Shown here piece by piece: positions 27,230-35,401 of a stretch of 52,427 bases of DNA; position 1 is the first letter of the stretch; each line of letters opens with the position of its first letter. The stretch is taken from positions 1 to 52,427 of the forward strand of contig JAFOCI010000035.1 in the NCBI GenBank assembly GCA_017381365.1. The letters run 5' to 3'. The stretch comes from Treponema sp. Its GTDB lineage: Bacteria > Spirochaetota > Spirochaetia > Treponematales > Treponemataceae. The translations under genes and the position numbers were made by a program. Under the pieces are notes generated by a model. That model saw only the letters and a list, made by a program, of their open reading frames with translations, had not been told where the DNA came from and made no database searches.

Positions 27230-28171
27230 ATGAAAAAATATTGTAAAAAAATCTGGAGTGTGCTGATTCTTGTTTTCTTAATCTGCTCATGTAAAACAGA
27301 AGAAGAACCTGCTGATTCCAGTCAATCAGAAATTTTAGCTTTTTTAATGCAAAAACTTGAATTCTATGATTCTAAAATAATTAATGCTATTAAAGAGAAC
27401 GAAGCTTCTGAAGAAAAAGTTATATCTGTACCACCTGCAAAAGTTACTGAAATTACTGCTCAAAATCTTGATAGTAAGGAAATAACGAATTCTATTACAG
27501 AATCAGAAGAAACTAATGATGTATTTGAAGACATTCACACAGGCGATGTATTTGAAGACATTCACACAGGTGATGTATTTGAAAACATTCACACAGGTGA
27601 TTTGATTTTTTCCGACGGTTTAGTTGAAGGTATTGTTTTTGGAAAAAATGAAGAAGGCATTCCTTTGTATGTTTCTATAGATAAAGTTCAAAATTTACAA
27701 TGGGCGGTAGAAAACAGTGTTGGCGCTGTAACAAAAATAAATGCAATAGCCGCTAAAATTGCAAATTCAACCGACTTCGCAAATATTGAATTTACTGGAG
27801 ACACAAATGGAAGTGATAATTTTGACGAAATTATTGCACTATCTATAAATGACAACTCATTTTCTATTGAAAATTATCCAATCTTTGCATTTGCTTCAAA
27901 TGCAGGTGATAACTGGTACATTCCAACTGCAAAAGAAATATACGACTTGTATAGCGAAAAAGATTTGATAAACAAAAAACTTGCTGAACTTCAGAAAGAC
28001 CCGCTTTTTGAAGATGGTCACTGGTGGACTTCTTCGCAAGGCGCAAAAAAAGACACTGCGTTCTATTTGAATCTTGACTCTAACAGGTTTTCAGATGGCA
28101 AAAAAACTATTTCCCGCAAATGCTGTCTTATAAAAAAACTTAAAGCTGACTATAATTCTACACAACCGTAA
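27230..28171 (+). CDS. Lipoprotein with 9-residue tandem repeat and Lcl-like C-terminal domain
   Basis: A 313-residue protein with a type II signal peptide whose lipobox is LICSC (Cys at about 22), so it is probably membrane-anchored. A Glu/Ser-rich stalk (25-95) includes three repeats of DVFEDIHTG (about 97-123). The C-terminal part (about 130-305) has WYIPTAKEIYDLY, GHWWTSS and AFYLNLDSNRF, the pattern of DUF1566/Lcl-type (legionella collagen-like C-terminal) domains common in Treponema lipoproteins. GGAGG precedes the ATG. Its last 22 nt overlap the end of the convergent HD gene. Function unknown. Confidence 0.75.
   Translation: MKKYCKKIWSVLILVFLICSCKTEEEPADSSQSEILAFLMQKLEFYDSKIINAIKENEASEEKVISVPPAKVTEITAQNLDSKEITNSITESEETNDVFEDIHTGDVFEDIHTGDVFENIHTGDLIFSDGLVEGIVFGKNEEGIPLYVSIDKVQNLQWAVENSVGAVTKINAIAAKIANSTDFANIEFTGDTNGSDNFDEIIALSINDNSFSIENYPIFAFASNAGDNWYIPTAKEIYDLYSEKDLINKKLAELQKDPLFEDGHWWTSSQGAKKDTAFYLNLDSNRFSDGKKTISRKCCLIKKLKADYNSTQP
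27518..27598 (+). repeat. 27-bp tandem repeat, three units, inside the lipoprotein gene
   Basis: Three units beginning gatgtatttgaagacattca run at 27518, 27545 and 27572. The units are nearly identical (one G-to-A and C/T changes), which points to recent duplication. The length keeps the frame, so copy-number variation would only alter the stalk. Confidence 0.9.
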
Positions 28172-29298
28172 GGCTTGTCGTGATAATTCAGAAAATCCTC
28201 TATTAGTTTTGCCGCCTTTTCAGAAATATTGGAAATGCGGCAAAACTTTTCATTGCCGCAAAACACCAGAGGATTTATATATCTTTGCTTTACATCAACA
28301 GAAACGCAAAAATGACCTGCCAGTTTTTCTTCTGTATGCTTTACGCTTTGCATGGAAATAAAAGCATTGAACATTTTTGAAAGCATTAAAACAGAACTAT
28401 CTCCTGACTGCGCATCTCTCCCGCAGTTTTCACAAAACTCCGAAATCTTCCCCATTACGTCTTTTTCGCAAAGCTCAAAAAAATCCCGCTCTTCAAGACA
28501 GCCGCACTCCACCGCCTTTTTTGTAATTTCTGCAAGCAGCTGCAGACATAATTTGTTTTCGTTAAGCTGCAAAACGTGACCAGTTTCCAGAAATTTTTCG
28601 CAATAAAACAAAGCTTTTTCCAAAGTCATAAAACCAAGCTCTGGATTGCCATTTTCGTCCTTTAAGACTGCAATATCATTGTAAACAGCCGCAATATCAT
28701 CAAGCTTCCAGCTCCCCTGCAAAGCCGCTCCACTAGGAAACATATACTCAAGTCTGTCCGCACTCAACTGGGGCCGTTCATTATCAGCAATTGGGTAAAG
28801 ATGATAATCACATATCGTTTCTACAGAAATTCCATCCGACTCCAGAAGAGCCATAAGCGCGTTATCACTTCGAATTACGGCTTCCGTCTCGTTTTCAGTT
28901 GCAGTCTGAGTAAGCGCATCCCCCTTTCTAAAATCTGCCACATGACTAAAAACCGGCGTAGAAATATCATGGAAAAGACCTGCCAGAGTCTGAATCTTAT
29001 CACGGGTAAAGTGCCACACAATCAAGGCAACGCCAATGCTGTGATTCAATCTTGAATAATAAAAGCGGTTTTTGTAGAGCGATGTCCAGTCTGTTCCGCA
29101 CAAAAGACCAACGCCCTGCAATCGCTGCATGGAAGGCACCTGAATGTATTTATCCAGAAAATCCGGCCAGTCATCCGAAAGAATCGAGTAATATTTTTTG
29201 ATGTCAAAATCTGTTTTTCCGGGATACTGACTCAACATGAAATCCCAGTCCATTGCCTGATAATAATTATCCATTTTCATTGTGCCGGCATAAATCAT
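28150..29298 (-). CDS. HD-domain phosphohydrolase (SAMHD1/dGTPase-like)
   Basis: A 382-residue HD-superfamily protein. YSRLNHSIGVALIVW supplies the first His, LAGLFHDISTPVFSH the His-Asp pair, and LSADRLEYMFPSG the last Asp, the same order as in SAMHD1-like dNTP triphosphohydrolases, which cleave dNTPs to nucleoside and triphosphate. Other HD enzymes cannot be excluded. It is the last gene of a metK-nth-HD run: its ATG at 29298 overlaps the end of nth by 32 nt. No good ribosome site is seen for this ATG or for those at 29280 and 29274, so the start is uncertain. Convergent overlap with the lipoprotein gene at the 3' end. Confidence 0.75.
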   Translation of the reverse strand: MIYAGTMKMDNYYQAMDWDFMLSQYPGKTDFDIKKYYSILSDDWPDFLDKYIQVPSMQRLQGVGLLCGTDWTSLYKNRFYYSRLNHSIGVALIVWHFTRDKIQTLAGLFHDISTPVFSHVADFRKGDALTQTATENETEAVIRSDNALMALLESDGISVETICDYHLYPIADNERPQLSADRLEYMFPSGAALQGSWKLDDIAAVYNDIAVLKDENGNPELGFMTLEKALFYCEKFLETGHVLQLNENKLCLQLLAEITKKAVECGCLEERDFFELCEKDVMGKISEFCENCGRDAQSGDSSVLMLSKMFNAFISMQSVKHTEEKLAGHFCVSVDVKQRYINPLVFCGNEKFCRISNISEKAAKLIEDFLNYHDKPYGCVEL

Positions 29299-29905
29299 TT
29301 ATGATGCATGTTTCGCAAAGAGGCTTTTTTGCAGTACAAACATACCTTCCGTGAAGAATAAGCCAATGATGCGCATGTTCCATATATTCATCAGGAATAC
29401 GCTCTACAAGACTTTTTTCCACAGCTTCAACAGAGCCACCTTCTGAAAGTCCGATTTTTGGACAAATTCTAAAAAGATGCGTATCAACCGGCATCGTATG
29501 CTGACCAAACGCAACATTCAGAACTACATTTGCAGTTTTGCGCCCCACTCCAGAAAGCTTCATAAGCTCTTCCCGTGTTGAAGGAACAACTCCGTTGAAC
29601 TCTTCGCAAAGCATTCTGCTCAAACCAAGAATATTTTTTGATTTTGCCTGACTTAATCCAATAGGCTTTATAATAGAAATAACTTCATCCTGCGAAAGGT
29701 TCATCAATTTTTCTGGAGTGTCAGCACGCTTAAAAAGAATTTCTGTGACCTTATTTACGCTCTTATCTGTAGTTTGCGCAGAAAGGACAACTGCCACTAA
29801 AAGAGTGAACGGCGAATAATAATTCAGTTCCGGCTTAGGCTCTGGATTCTGAGCCTTAAATCTTTCGAAAACAGTTATTATTTCGCCATTTGTAAGAAGA
29901 GACAT
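29267..29905 (-). CDS. nth: Endonuclease III
   Basis: A 212-residue base-excision repair enzyme with DNA glycosylase and AP lyase activity on oxidised pyrimidines. The helix-hairpin-helix LSGVGRKTANVVL carries the catalytic Lys, MPVDTH the catalytic Asp, and the C-terminus CTAKKPLCETCIINDLC provides the C-x6-C-x2-C-x5-C ligands of the [4Fe-4S] cluster. Length and residues are fully typical. It begins 1 nt after the metK stop, so translation is probably coupled. Confidence 0.96.
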   Translation of the reverse strand: MSLLTNGEIITVFERFKAQNPEPKPELNYYSPFTLLVAVVLSAQTTDKSVNKVTEILFKRADTPEKLMNLSQDEVISIIKPIGLSQAKSKNILGLSRMLCEEFNGVVPSTREELMKLSGVGRKTANVVLNVAFGQHTMPVDTHLFRICPKIGLSEGGSVEAVEKSLVERIPDEYMEHAHHWLILHGRYVCTAKKPLCETCIINDLCRHNENG

Positions 29906-29906
29906 T

Positions 29907-31121
29907 TTATGCCTTTACAGCAGCCTTAAGTTCGTCAACTTTATCTGTATTTTCCCAAGGGAAACCACTGCGACCAAAGTGACCATAACTTGCAGTTGGC
30001 TGATAGATTGGATTTCTAAGCTTCAATGTTTCGCTGATTCCGGCAGGAGTACAGTCAAAAACCTTCTTTACAGCAGCTTCAATTTTTGAATTAAGAACTT
30101 TTTCTGTGCCAAAAGTTTCAATCATAACAGAAACAGGGAAAGGAACACCGATTGCATACGCAAGCTGAACTTCTGCCCGGTCTGCTAAATCTGCAGCAAC
30201 GATATTTTTGGCAATGTAGCGAGCCATATATGCAGCTGAACGGTCAACTTTAGAAGGATCTTTTCCACTGAAAGCACCGCCACCATGACGACCCATTCCA
30301 CCGTAAGTATCAACAATGATTTTGCGACCAGTAAGACCAGCATCGCCATCAGGACCACCAATTTCAAACTTTCCAGTTGGATTGATGTAATATTTTGTAT
30401 TCTCGTCAAGCAAACCAGTTGGTTCAAGAACAGGCTTGATTATTTCATTGATGATTGTCTTTTTGATTTCTTCATATTCAACTTCTGGATCGTGCTGATG
30501 ACTTACAACAACAGAATCAATACGAACAGGCTTGTAACCATCGTATTCAATTGTAACCTGACTTTTTGCATCAGGACGAAGCCATTTGATTTTTCCAGAT
30601 TTTCTAAGTGAAGTTGCAGCAAGAAGAATTTTGTGAGCATAGAAAACTGGAGCTGGCATAAGCTCTGGAGTTTCGTTACAAGCAAAACCAAACATCATTC
30701 CCTGGTCACCTGCCCCCTGCAATCCTTTGTATTCAGAAAGACCTGCGCCAACAACACCCTGATTGATATCTGCTGACTGAGCATGAAGCCTGTTTATAAA
30801 TTTGAATTTCTTGCAGTCAAGTCCGTACGAAGCAGAAGTATAGCCAATATCTTGTGCAACCTTGCGAGCAATTTTTTCTGCATTCTTTTTGATGAATTTG
30901 ATGTTTTCTTTTGCATTTACTGTAAAGCTTATTTCACCGCCAATAAGAACGAAATTTGTTGTAGCAAAAGTTTCGCAGGCAACATGAGCATTTGGATCAA
31001 GCTTAAGACAAGCATCAAGGATTGCGTCTGAAATCTGGTCACAAAGCTTATCTGGGTGACCTTCGCCAACTGATTCAGATGTAAAAAGATAATGATTAGA
31101 TTTTGATGGGAAAATATCCAT
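29907..31121 (-). CDS. metK: S-adenosylmethionine synthase
   Basis: A 404-residue enzyme making S-adenosylmethionine from methionine and ATP. Signature segments are [17 protein letters not shown] (about 20-36), [16 protein letters not shown] (about 135), [17 protein letters not shown] and [19 protein letters not shown]. The start ATG at 31121 has GGAG 6 nt upstream. It heads an operon with nth and the HD gene. The S-adenosylmethionine made supplies the radical SAM enzyme and the two methyltransferases in the window, and mtnN at 44.6 kb recycles the by-products. Confidence 0.98.
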   Translation of the reverse strand: MDIFPSKSNHYLFTSESVGEGHPDKLCDQISDAILDACLKLDPNAHVACETFATTNFVLIGGEISFTVNAKENIKFIKKNAEKIARKVAQDIGYTSASYGLDCKKFKFINRLHAQSADINQGVVGAGLSEYKGLQGAGDQGMMFGFACNETPELMPAPVFYAHKILLAATSLRKSGKIKWLRPDAKSQVTIEYDGYKPVRIDSVVVSHQHDPEVEYEEIKKTIINEIIKPVLEPTGLLDENTKYYINPTGKFEIGGPDGDAGLTGRKIIVDTYGGMGRHGGGAFSGKDPSKVDRSAAYMARYIAKNIVAADLADRAEVQLAYAIGVPFPVSVMIETFGTEKVLNSKIEAAVKKVFDCTPAGISETLKLRNPIYQPTASYGHFGRSGFPWENTDKVDELKAAVKA

Positions 31122-31343
31122 AAGGATCTCCTGTTTAGCAGATTTTTAGTCTCTCTCCAAGACTAGCCGTTTGCAATTCGGATAAATCAACGGCAGATTT
31201 ATTTGTAGTATTAAAATAGTGCAATTTCATAAAATCTGCAAGAGCGGATTTTTAAACGGCAATCATTATGTCAGAAATTTTATAAAAATTATGTTTTTTT
31301 TACTTTTTTGTGAGTTTTTGCCATTCCATTTTTTCGAATTTTA
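31122..31343 (-). other. metK leader and intergenic region
   Basis: The 286 nt between metK and the CBM48 gene hold divergent signals. On the minus strand a possible promoter is TTGCAG (31236-31241), 17 nt, TATTTT (31213-31218). A small hairpin TAGTCT/AGACTA lies at about 31149-31167, close to the ribosome site. I could not match a known SAM riboswitch class here. Confidence 0.3.
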
Positions 31344-31372
31344 TTGTCATGAATTATTTTTTGTCATATAAT
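31344..31372 (+). promoter_or_regulatory. Strong sigma-70-type promoter
   Basis: TTGTCA at 31344-31349, a 17-nt spacer and a perfect TATAAT at 31367-31372 lie upstream of the CBM48 gene. The predicted start near 31379 gives a 5' leader of about 29 nt containing the AAGGAG ribosome site. Confidence 0.78.
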
Positions 31373-31407
31373 TAGAATAGGTTTTAATTAAAAAAGGAGT
31401 AGTGTAG

Positions 31408-31722
31408 ATGTCACTCAAGAAAACTTTTTCAAAAGATAAGACAAAGTGTAATGTTACATTCACAGTTACTGCAGAAGCAGCTCAGGGTGCTAAAACAGTT
31501 AATATTGCAGGTGATTTCAACAGCTGGAGCAGCACAGACACACCATTGAAAAAGGGAAAAGATGGATCTTTCTCTGTTAAACTTGAACTTGAAGCTGATA
31601 AAGAATATCAGTTCCGTTACCTTCTTGATGGTTATAAATGGGAAAACGATTGGAATGCTGATAAATATATTCCAGCACCATATTCTAATGCAGACAACTC
31701 AGTTGTTGTAACAAAGAAATAA
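31408..31722 (+). CDS. Single-domain CBM48 / isoamylase N-terminal-like protein
   Basis: A 104-residue cytoplasmic protein that is essentially one early-set glycogen-binding domain: KTVNIAGDFNSWSSTDTPLK followed by FSVKLELEADKEYQFRYLLD and WENDWNADKYIPAPYSN. The GDFNxW and YxFRYxxDG patterns are those of AMPK-beta/isoamylase N-terminal modules that bind alpha-glucans. It has no catalytic domain and no signal peptide. A very good promoter and AAGGAG site suggest high expression. The next gene across a foldback repeat encodes an exported protein with a related domain fused to a phosphatase. Confidence 0.88.
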   Translation: MSLKKTFSKDKTKCNVTFTVTAEAAQGAKTVNIAGDFNSWSSTDTPLKKGKDGSFSVKLELEADKEYQFRYLLDGYKWENDWNADKYIPAPYSNADNSVVVTKK

Positions 31723-31748
31723 GTTTCATTTGCATATAAGCAAAAAAA

Positions 31749-31868
31749 GGGGCTGTTCCAAAAGTATAAATTGCAGTGGTCATTGAGCCTTTCGAAATGA
31801 CCATCACAGTAAATGTGGTGGTTCAGACAAGTTCAGCCACAGCATTACAAACTTATTAGACAGCTCCT
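31749..31868. repeat. Foldback repeat family A, copy 1
   Basis: Ends ggggctgttcc and agacagctcc enclose nested arms (gtggtcattgag...aaatgacc, gtggttcag). Read on the minus strand it parallels the copy at 48686. It lies between the convergent CBM48 and phosphatase genes and, with flanking A- and T-runs, could terminate both. Confidence 0.82.
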
Positions 31869-31893
31869 TTTTTATTTAACAACAATCAGATTT

Positions 31894-33123
31894 TTACTGC
31901 AATTTCTTTTTCAAAAGTTCAAAATCTTCACGTGTAATGATTTTTCTTTCTATAAAGTACTGACTGATTTCTTTCTGCAAATCAGAAACTTCTGAAACAT
32001 CTACTCCAAGAATGCTGTTGAACGAATGCTTTAATAATCTTGCATCTCGGAATTCCTGAATAAACATATTATTTGATTTCTGATAATCCTCTGCAATTTC
32101 CTGCCAGGTTGCGCCACACAAAGCTGCCAGATATGCAGATACTACACCTGTCCTATCTGTACCAAGACGACAATGCACATAATATGGTCCTTCATGGGAA
32201 TTTATATAACTGATTATTTCGCCCATCAGTCTTCCAAATTCTTTGCCCGTAGAATTGTAATAAACAGTGTTGTAATCAGTTTCCACAAAAAGTTCGCTTT
32301 TATTTCTGCGGATATCTGTAACAAAAACCGGCAGCTGCTCTTTATCTGTAAGGCTTTCATCTCCAGAAAGAGTAATTATTGTTTTAATTCCTTTTTCTTT
32401 TAACTGCTTTACAACCAGCTGCAGCCTTGTCTTTTCTGTATCAAATTTTCCCCGGGAAATTTTATAAGGATGATATCCTCTGTAAAGATTTTCTGTGCCA
32501 GGAACTTTTCTGAAATTTGAAATTGCAGCAACATCTTCTGGCTTAGACAAATCAAAATCCTTCAATTTTTTTACCTTAGTTGCATCTGCTGCGTTCTTTA
32601 CAACCACACCAGGTTCATCAGAAGGGAACAGAATAAGACAGTTTGATGCCATCTGATATCCAGGAAGCCTTGAAATTGGTTCCAGTTCCAGAATTTCAGG
32701 TTTATATCTTACAATTGGCTGCCCACAAACTGTATCATTGTATGGAACATCCGCATGAACAATAAATCTGAATTCAGGATAGCCAGAATTTCCTGGAACC
32801 TGCACATCAATCTTTTCACATTCCAGCATGAATACTTTTTCATCAGTTTCTGCTAATTCCCAGTTTACGCTTTTTTTAGACCAACCGTTAAAACTGCCTT
32901 CAACAAAAACTCTTTTAGGCTGTTCCACTTTCCAGGATTTTGCATCAAAAACAAAAACAACTGTATCGCCATTATTTATAAGCTGATAACCAAGCTGTTT
33001 ATTATATTTATTTAATTTTAGTTTTTCCTGAACAGAAACTTTGTATAATTCCTTTGGTTTTGCAGAAATATTAACCATAAGAAATGATAAAACTGCAAAA
33101 AAAGCAAAAGTTTTAATTTTCAT
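31894..33123 (-). CDS. Exported tyrosine/dual-specificity phosphatase with CBM48-like domain
   Basis: A 409-residue protein: signal peptide (TFAFFAVLSFLMVNISA, about 5-21), a beta-sandwich resembling a CBM48/AMPK glycogen-binding module (about 55-150, VFVEGSFNGWSKK and EFRFIVHAD), then a cysteine phosphatase domain (about 200-370) with the P-loop HCRLGTDRTG and a preceding KGIKTIITLSGDESL segment as in DSP/Siw14-like enzymes. Fusion of a glucan-binding module to such a phosphatase recalls laforin and SEX4, which dephosphorylate glycogen or starch, but this protein is exported. The ATG at 33123 has GGAGG 5 nt upstream. Confidence 0.82.
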   Translation of the reverse strand: MKIKTFAFFAVLSFLMVNISAKPKELYKVSVQEKLKLNKYNKQLGYQLINNGDTVVFVFDAKSWKVEQPKRVFVEGSFNGWSKKSVNWELAETDEKVFMLECEKIDVQVPGNSGYPEFRFIVHADVPYNDTVCGQPIVRYKPEILELEPISRLPGYQMASNCLILFPSDEPGVVVKNAADATKVKKLKDFDLSKPEDVAAISNFRKVPGTENLYRGYHPYKISRGKFDTEKTRLQLVVKQLKEKGIKTIITLSGDESLTDKEQLPVFVTDIRRNKSELFVETDYNTVYYNSTGKEFGRLMGEIISYINSHEGPYYVHCRLGTDRTGVVSAYLAALCGATWQEIAEDYQKSNNMFIQEFRDARLLKHSFNSILGVDVSEVSDLQKEISQYFIERKIITREDFELLKKKLQ

Positions 33124-33183
33124 AATATCCTCCATAGAGCAAACCTTTTCCGATTTATTCCATATATAAAATCATTTTAGATT

Positions 33184-33219
33184 ATTTTAGTTACACTGGA
33201 AACAGTTTTCAACGCTTTT
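33184..33219. repeat. Direct repeat DR1, upstream of the phosphatase gene
   Basis: The stretch attttagttacactggaaac continuing to aacgctttt recurs with few changes at 34015-34049. It lies 60-96 nt upstream of the phosphatase start and directly after the methyltransferase gene. Confidence 0.7.
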
Positions 33220-33227
33220 GGTGTACT

Positions 33228-33974
33228 TCATTTTTTGCATACCAGAACCATAGTGGCTGCGGTCTGATCATAAGGCTGTTTGCTGTAACCACCGTAAATT
33301 TCCACAGTTTTATAACCTATTCCAAGAAGTGTTTTTCGCAATTCCGGTGCGGAATAAAGTCTCTGCACAAATTCATGTTTTATGTGCTTTCCGTCTGGCA
33401 AAATCAGACTCCAGTTTGACCTTAAACCTTCCCATGCACCTACAACACCAAAATCAGTAATAACCTTGATTCCTGAGCGGTCAAATTCTTCGCCTTTTGT
33501 AAAATTGATTATGGCTGTTTCACGGCTTACTGTTTCAAGTATAAAAGTACCACCTTTTTTCACAGAATTGAAAATATTTTTCAAAATCAAAGTATCTTCG
33601 GCTTCTGTGTCGCAATAGCCAAAGGAAGTATACAGATTTACTGCGCAATCGTATTTTTCAGTTTCATTAAAACTTCGTAAATCTGCCTTAACAAGCTTCA
33701 ATGAAACACCTTCTGCATCTGCCGTTTCCTTTGCTGCATCAAGCTCCGACTGAATAATATCAATGCCAGTGACATCAAGCCCCAGCAGAGCAAATTCCAC
33801 ACTTACACGTCCTGGACCACAGCCTGCATCAAGAATTGAATTTCCTTTCTTTAGCCCCGCAAAATTGCAAACTGCCTCCGCAACTCCAGGAGCTTCAGCC
33901 CAATGTGACTCATCAAACATTACAGGAGCATAATCCTGCCAGAAATTCTCATCCTCAAACCATTCCCCATCCAT
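33228..33974 (-). CDS. Class I SAM-dependent methyltransferase
   Basis: A 248-residue Rossmann-fold methyltransferase. Motif I is ILDAGCGPGRVSVEFALLG (about 47-65), the acidic end of strand 2 is VTGIDI, motif IV is YDCAVNLYTSFGYC, and the post-motif is KKGGTFILETVS. The N-terminus is acidic and aromatic-rich (GEWFEDENFWQDYAPVMF), typical of small-molecule methyltransferases of the Methyltransf_25 type. The substrate cannot be told. The gene is enclosed by the two direct repeats DR1 and DR2. It is transcribed towards the phosphatase gene, 104 nt away. Confidence 0.85.
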   Translation of the reverse strand: MDGEWFEDENFWQDYAPVMFDESHWAEAPGVAEAVCNFAGLKKGNSILDAGCGPGRVSVEFALLGLDVTGIDIIQSELDAAKETADAEGVSLKLVKADLRSFNETEKYDCAVNLYTSFGYCDTEAEDTLILKNIFNSVKKGGTFILETVSRETAIINFTKGEEFDRSGIKVITDFGVVGAWEGLRSNWSLILPDGKHIKHEFVQRLYSAPELRKTLLGIGYKTVEIYGGYSKQPYDQTAATMVLVCKK

Positions 33975-34014
33975 AAAAACATCCCGTGTATATTTTTCGC
34001 TATTATATTAGACC

Positions 34015-34049
34015 ATTTTAGTTACATTGGAAACGCCCTTTTACGCTTT
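34015..34049. repeat. Direct repeat DR2, upstream of the methyltransferase gene
   Basis: The stretch attttagttacattggaaac continuing to ttacgcttt matches DR1. It lies 41-75 nt upstream of the methyltransferase start and in front of the divergent pyrE gene, so it sits where operators for either gene would be. Confidence 0.7.
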
Positions 34050-34081
34050 ATAAAAAAAAACAAGTACGCTAAAATATCTTC

Positions 34082-34771
34082 ATGGAACAGTATAAGAAAG
34101 AATTTATTGATTTTATGGTTGAATGCCAGGTTCTGAAATTTGGCTCGTTTACTTTGAAAAGTGGTCGTCAGAGTCCATTCTTTATGAACGCCGGTGCTTA
34201 TGTAACTGGCGGTCAGCTTGCCCGTCTTGGTGAATACTACGCAAAAGCTATTCACGACAATTTTGGTGATGATTTTGACGTATTTTTTGGTCCTGCTTAC
34301 AAGGGTATTCCACTGGCTGTTGTTACAGCAGTTGCCTACTCAAAGCTTTACGGAAAAGAAGTAAAATACTGCTGCGACCGCAAAGAAGAAAAAGACCACG
34401 GCGCAGACAAAGGCGGACTTCTTGGTTACAAAATCAAAGACGGTGACCGCGTTGTAATTATTGAAGACGTTACAACTTCCGGAAAATCAATCGAAGAAGT
34501 TTATCCAAAAATTAAGGCACAGGAAACAACAGAAGGCGGAATAAAAATTGTTGGCGAAATCGTTTCTTTGAACCGCGAAGAAAAAGCTCCTGATTCAACA
34601 AAAGCAGCTTTGGACGTAATCACAGAAAAATACGGATTCCCTGCAAAAGCAATCGTTTCCATGAGTGATGTTGTAGAAGCGTTATATACAAACGGCGACA
34701 AAAAATATATCACAGACGAAATCAAAGCAGAAATCGACAAATATTACGCTGAATACGGAGCTTCTAAATAA
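34082..34771 (+). CDS. pyrE: Orotate phosphoribosyltransferase
   Basis: A 229-residue enzyme of pyrimidine synthesis that joins orotate and PRPP to give orotidine monophosphate. FGSFTLKSGRQSPFFMNAG and FFGPAYKGIPLAVVTAVA are family signatures, and VVIIEDVTTSGKSIEE is the PRPP-binding loop. No clear Shine-Dalgarno precedes the ATG, and the leader is A-rich. It is followed by xpt and an NCS2 permease in the same direction, suggesting a nucleobase salvage unit. Confidence 0.95.
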   Translation: MEQYKKEFIDFMVECQVLKFGSFTLKSGRQSPFFMNAGAYVTGGQLARLGEYYAKAIHDNFGDDFDVFFGPAYKGIPLAVVTAVAYSKLYGKEVKYCCDRKEEKDHGADKGGLLGYKIKDGDRVVIIEDVTTSGKSIEEVYPKIKAQETTEGGIKIVGEIVSLNREEKAPDSTKAALDVITEKYGFPAKAIVSMSDVVEALYTNGDKKYITDEIKAEIDKYYAEYGASK

Positions 34772-34773
34772 GC

Positions 34774-34798
34774 GGTGGTAAAAGCTATCAGAACCACC
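34774..34798 (+). promoter_or_regulatory. Hairpin between pyrE and xpt
   Basis: GGTGGT (34774-34779) and ACCACC (34793-34798) pair around a 13-nt loop, 3 nt after the pyrE stop and just before the AGGAG site of xpt. It may protect the message or be a remnant of a REP-like hairpin. No purine riboswitch motif is visible. Confidence 0.4.
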
Positions 34799-34810
34799 AG
34801 GAGTATGCTT

Positions 34811-35386
34811 ATGAATTTTCTTGAAGAAAGAATCATAAAAGATGGTATTGTTCGCGAAGGAAACGTTCTTAAGGTTGATTCATTTTTGAATCATCAGATT
34901 GATGTTCCGCTTCTTGAACAGATGGGCGCAGAATTCAAAAAGCGCTTTGCCGGAAAAGAAATTACAAAAATTCTGACTATTGAGGCCAGCGGAATTGGTA
35001 TTGCCTGCATTGTTGCCCGTTATTTTAACGTTCCAGTTCTTTTTGCAAAAAAATCCCAGAGCGTAAATGTTGACGGCGACAAATATTGCGCAGATGTTTA
35101 TTCGTTCACACACAAATGCACGAATCATGTGTTTGTTTCTAAAAAATACATTGAGAAGGGCGAAAAGATTCTTATCATCGATGACTTTCTTGCAAATGGC
35201 GCGGCTCTTCTGGGACTTACAGAAATCTGCCGTCAGGCCCAAGCTGAAGTTGTAGGAATCGGTATTGCTATTGAAAAGGGATTCCAGGATGGTGGAAAAA
35301 TCATCCGCGAAAAAGGATTCCAGCTGGAATCAATTGCCATTGTTGATGCAATGGACGCAAAAACAGGAAAAATTACATTCAGATAA
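34811..35386 (+). CDS. xpt: Xanthine phosphoribosyltransferase
   Basis: A 191-residue purine salvage enzyme converting xanthine and PRPP to XMP. It opens with [14 protein letters not shown] as expected for Xpt, and the PRPP loop is [18 protein letters not shown] (about 125-142); [14 protein letters not shown] [14 protein letters not shown] binds the base. The ATG at 34811 is chosen because AGGAG lies 7 nt upstream and the length then matches the family (about 190 residues); a GTG at 34775 overlaps the hairpin. The permease follows 16 nt later, as in the xpt-pbuX pair of Bacillus. Confidence 0.93.
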   Translation: MNFLEERIIKDGIVREGNVLKVDSFLNHQIDVPLLEQMGAEFKKRFAGKEITKILTIEASGIGIACIVARYFNVPVLFAKKSQSVNVDGDKYCADVYSFTHKCTNHVFVSKKYIEKGEKILIIDDFLANGAALLGLTEICRQAQAEVVGIGIAIEKGFQDGGKIIREKGFQLESIAIVDAMDAKTGKITFR

Positions 35387-35401
35387 AAAATTGGAGGAAA
35401 T

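Noticed and set aside
31122..31343. SAM riboswitch upstream of metK
   Set aside because: Small hairpins are present, but no conserved core of a SAM riboswitch class and no terminator-antiterminator pair could be identified.
34775..34810. GTG start for xpt at 34775
   Set aside because: It overlaps an inter-gene hairpin and would lengthen the protein beyond the family norm; the ATG at 34811 has a well-placed AGGAG.
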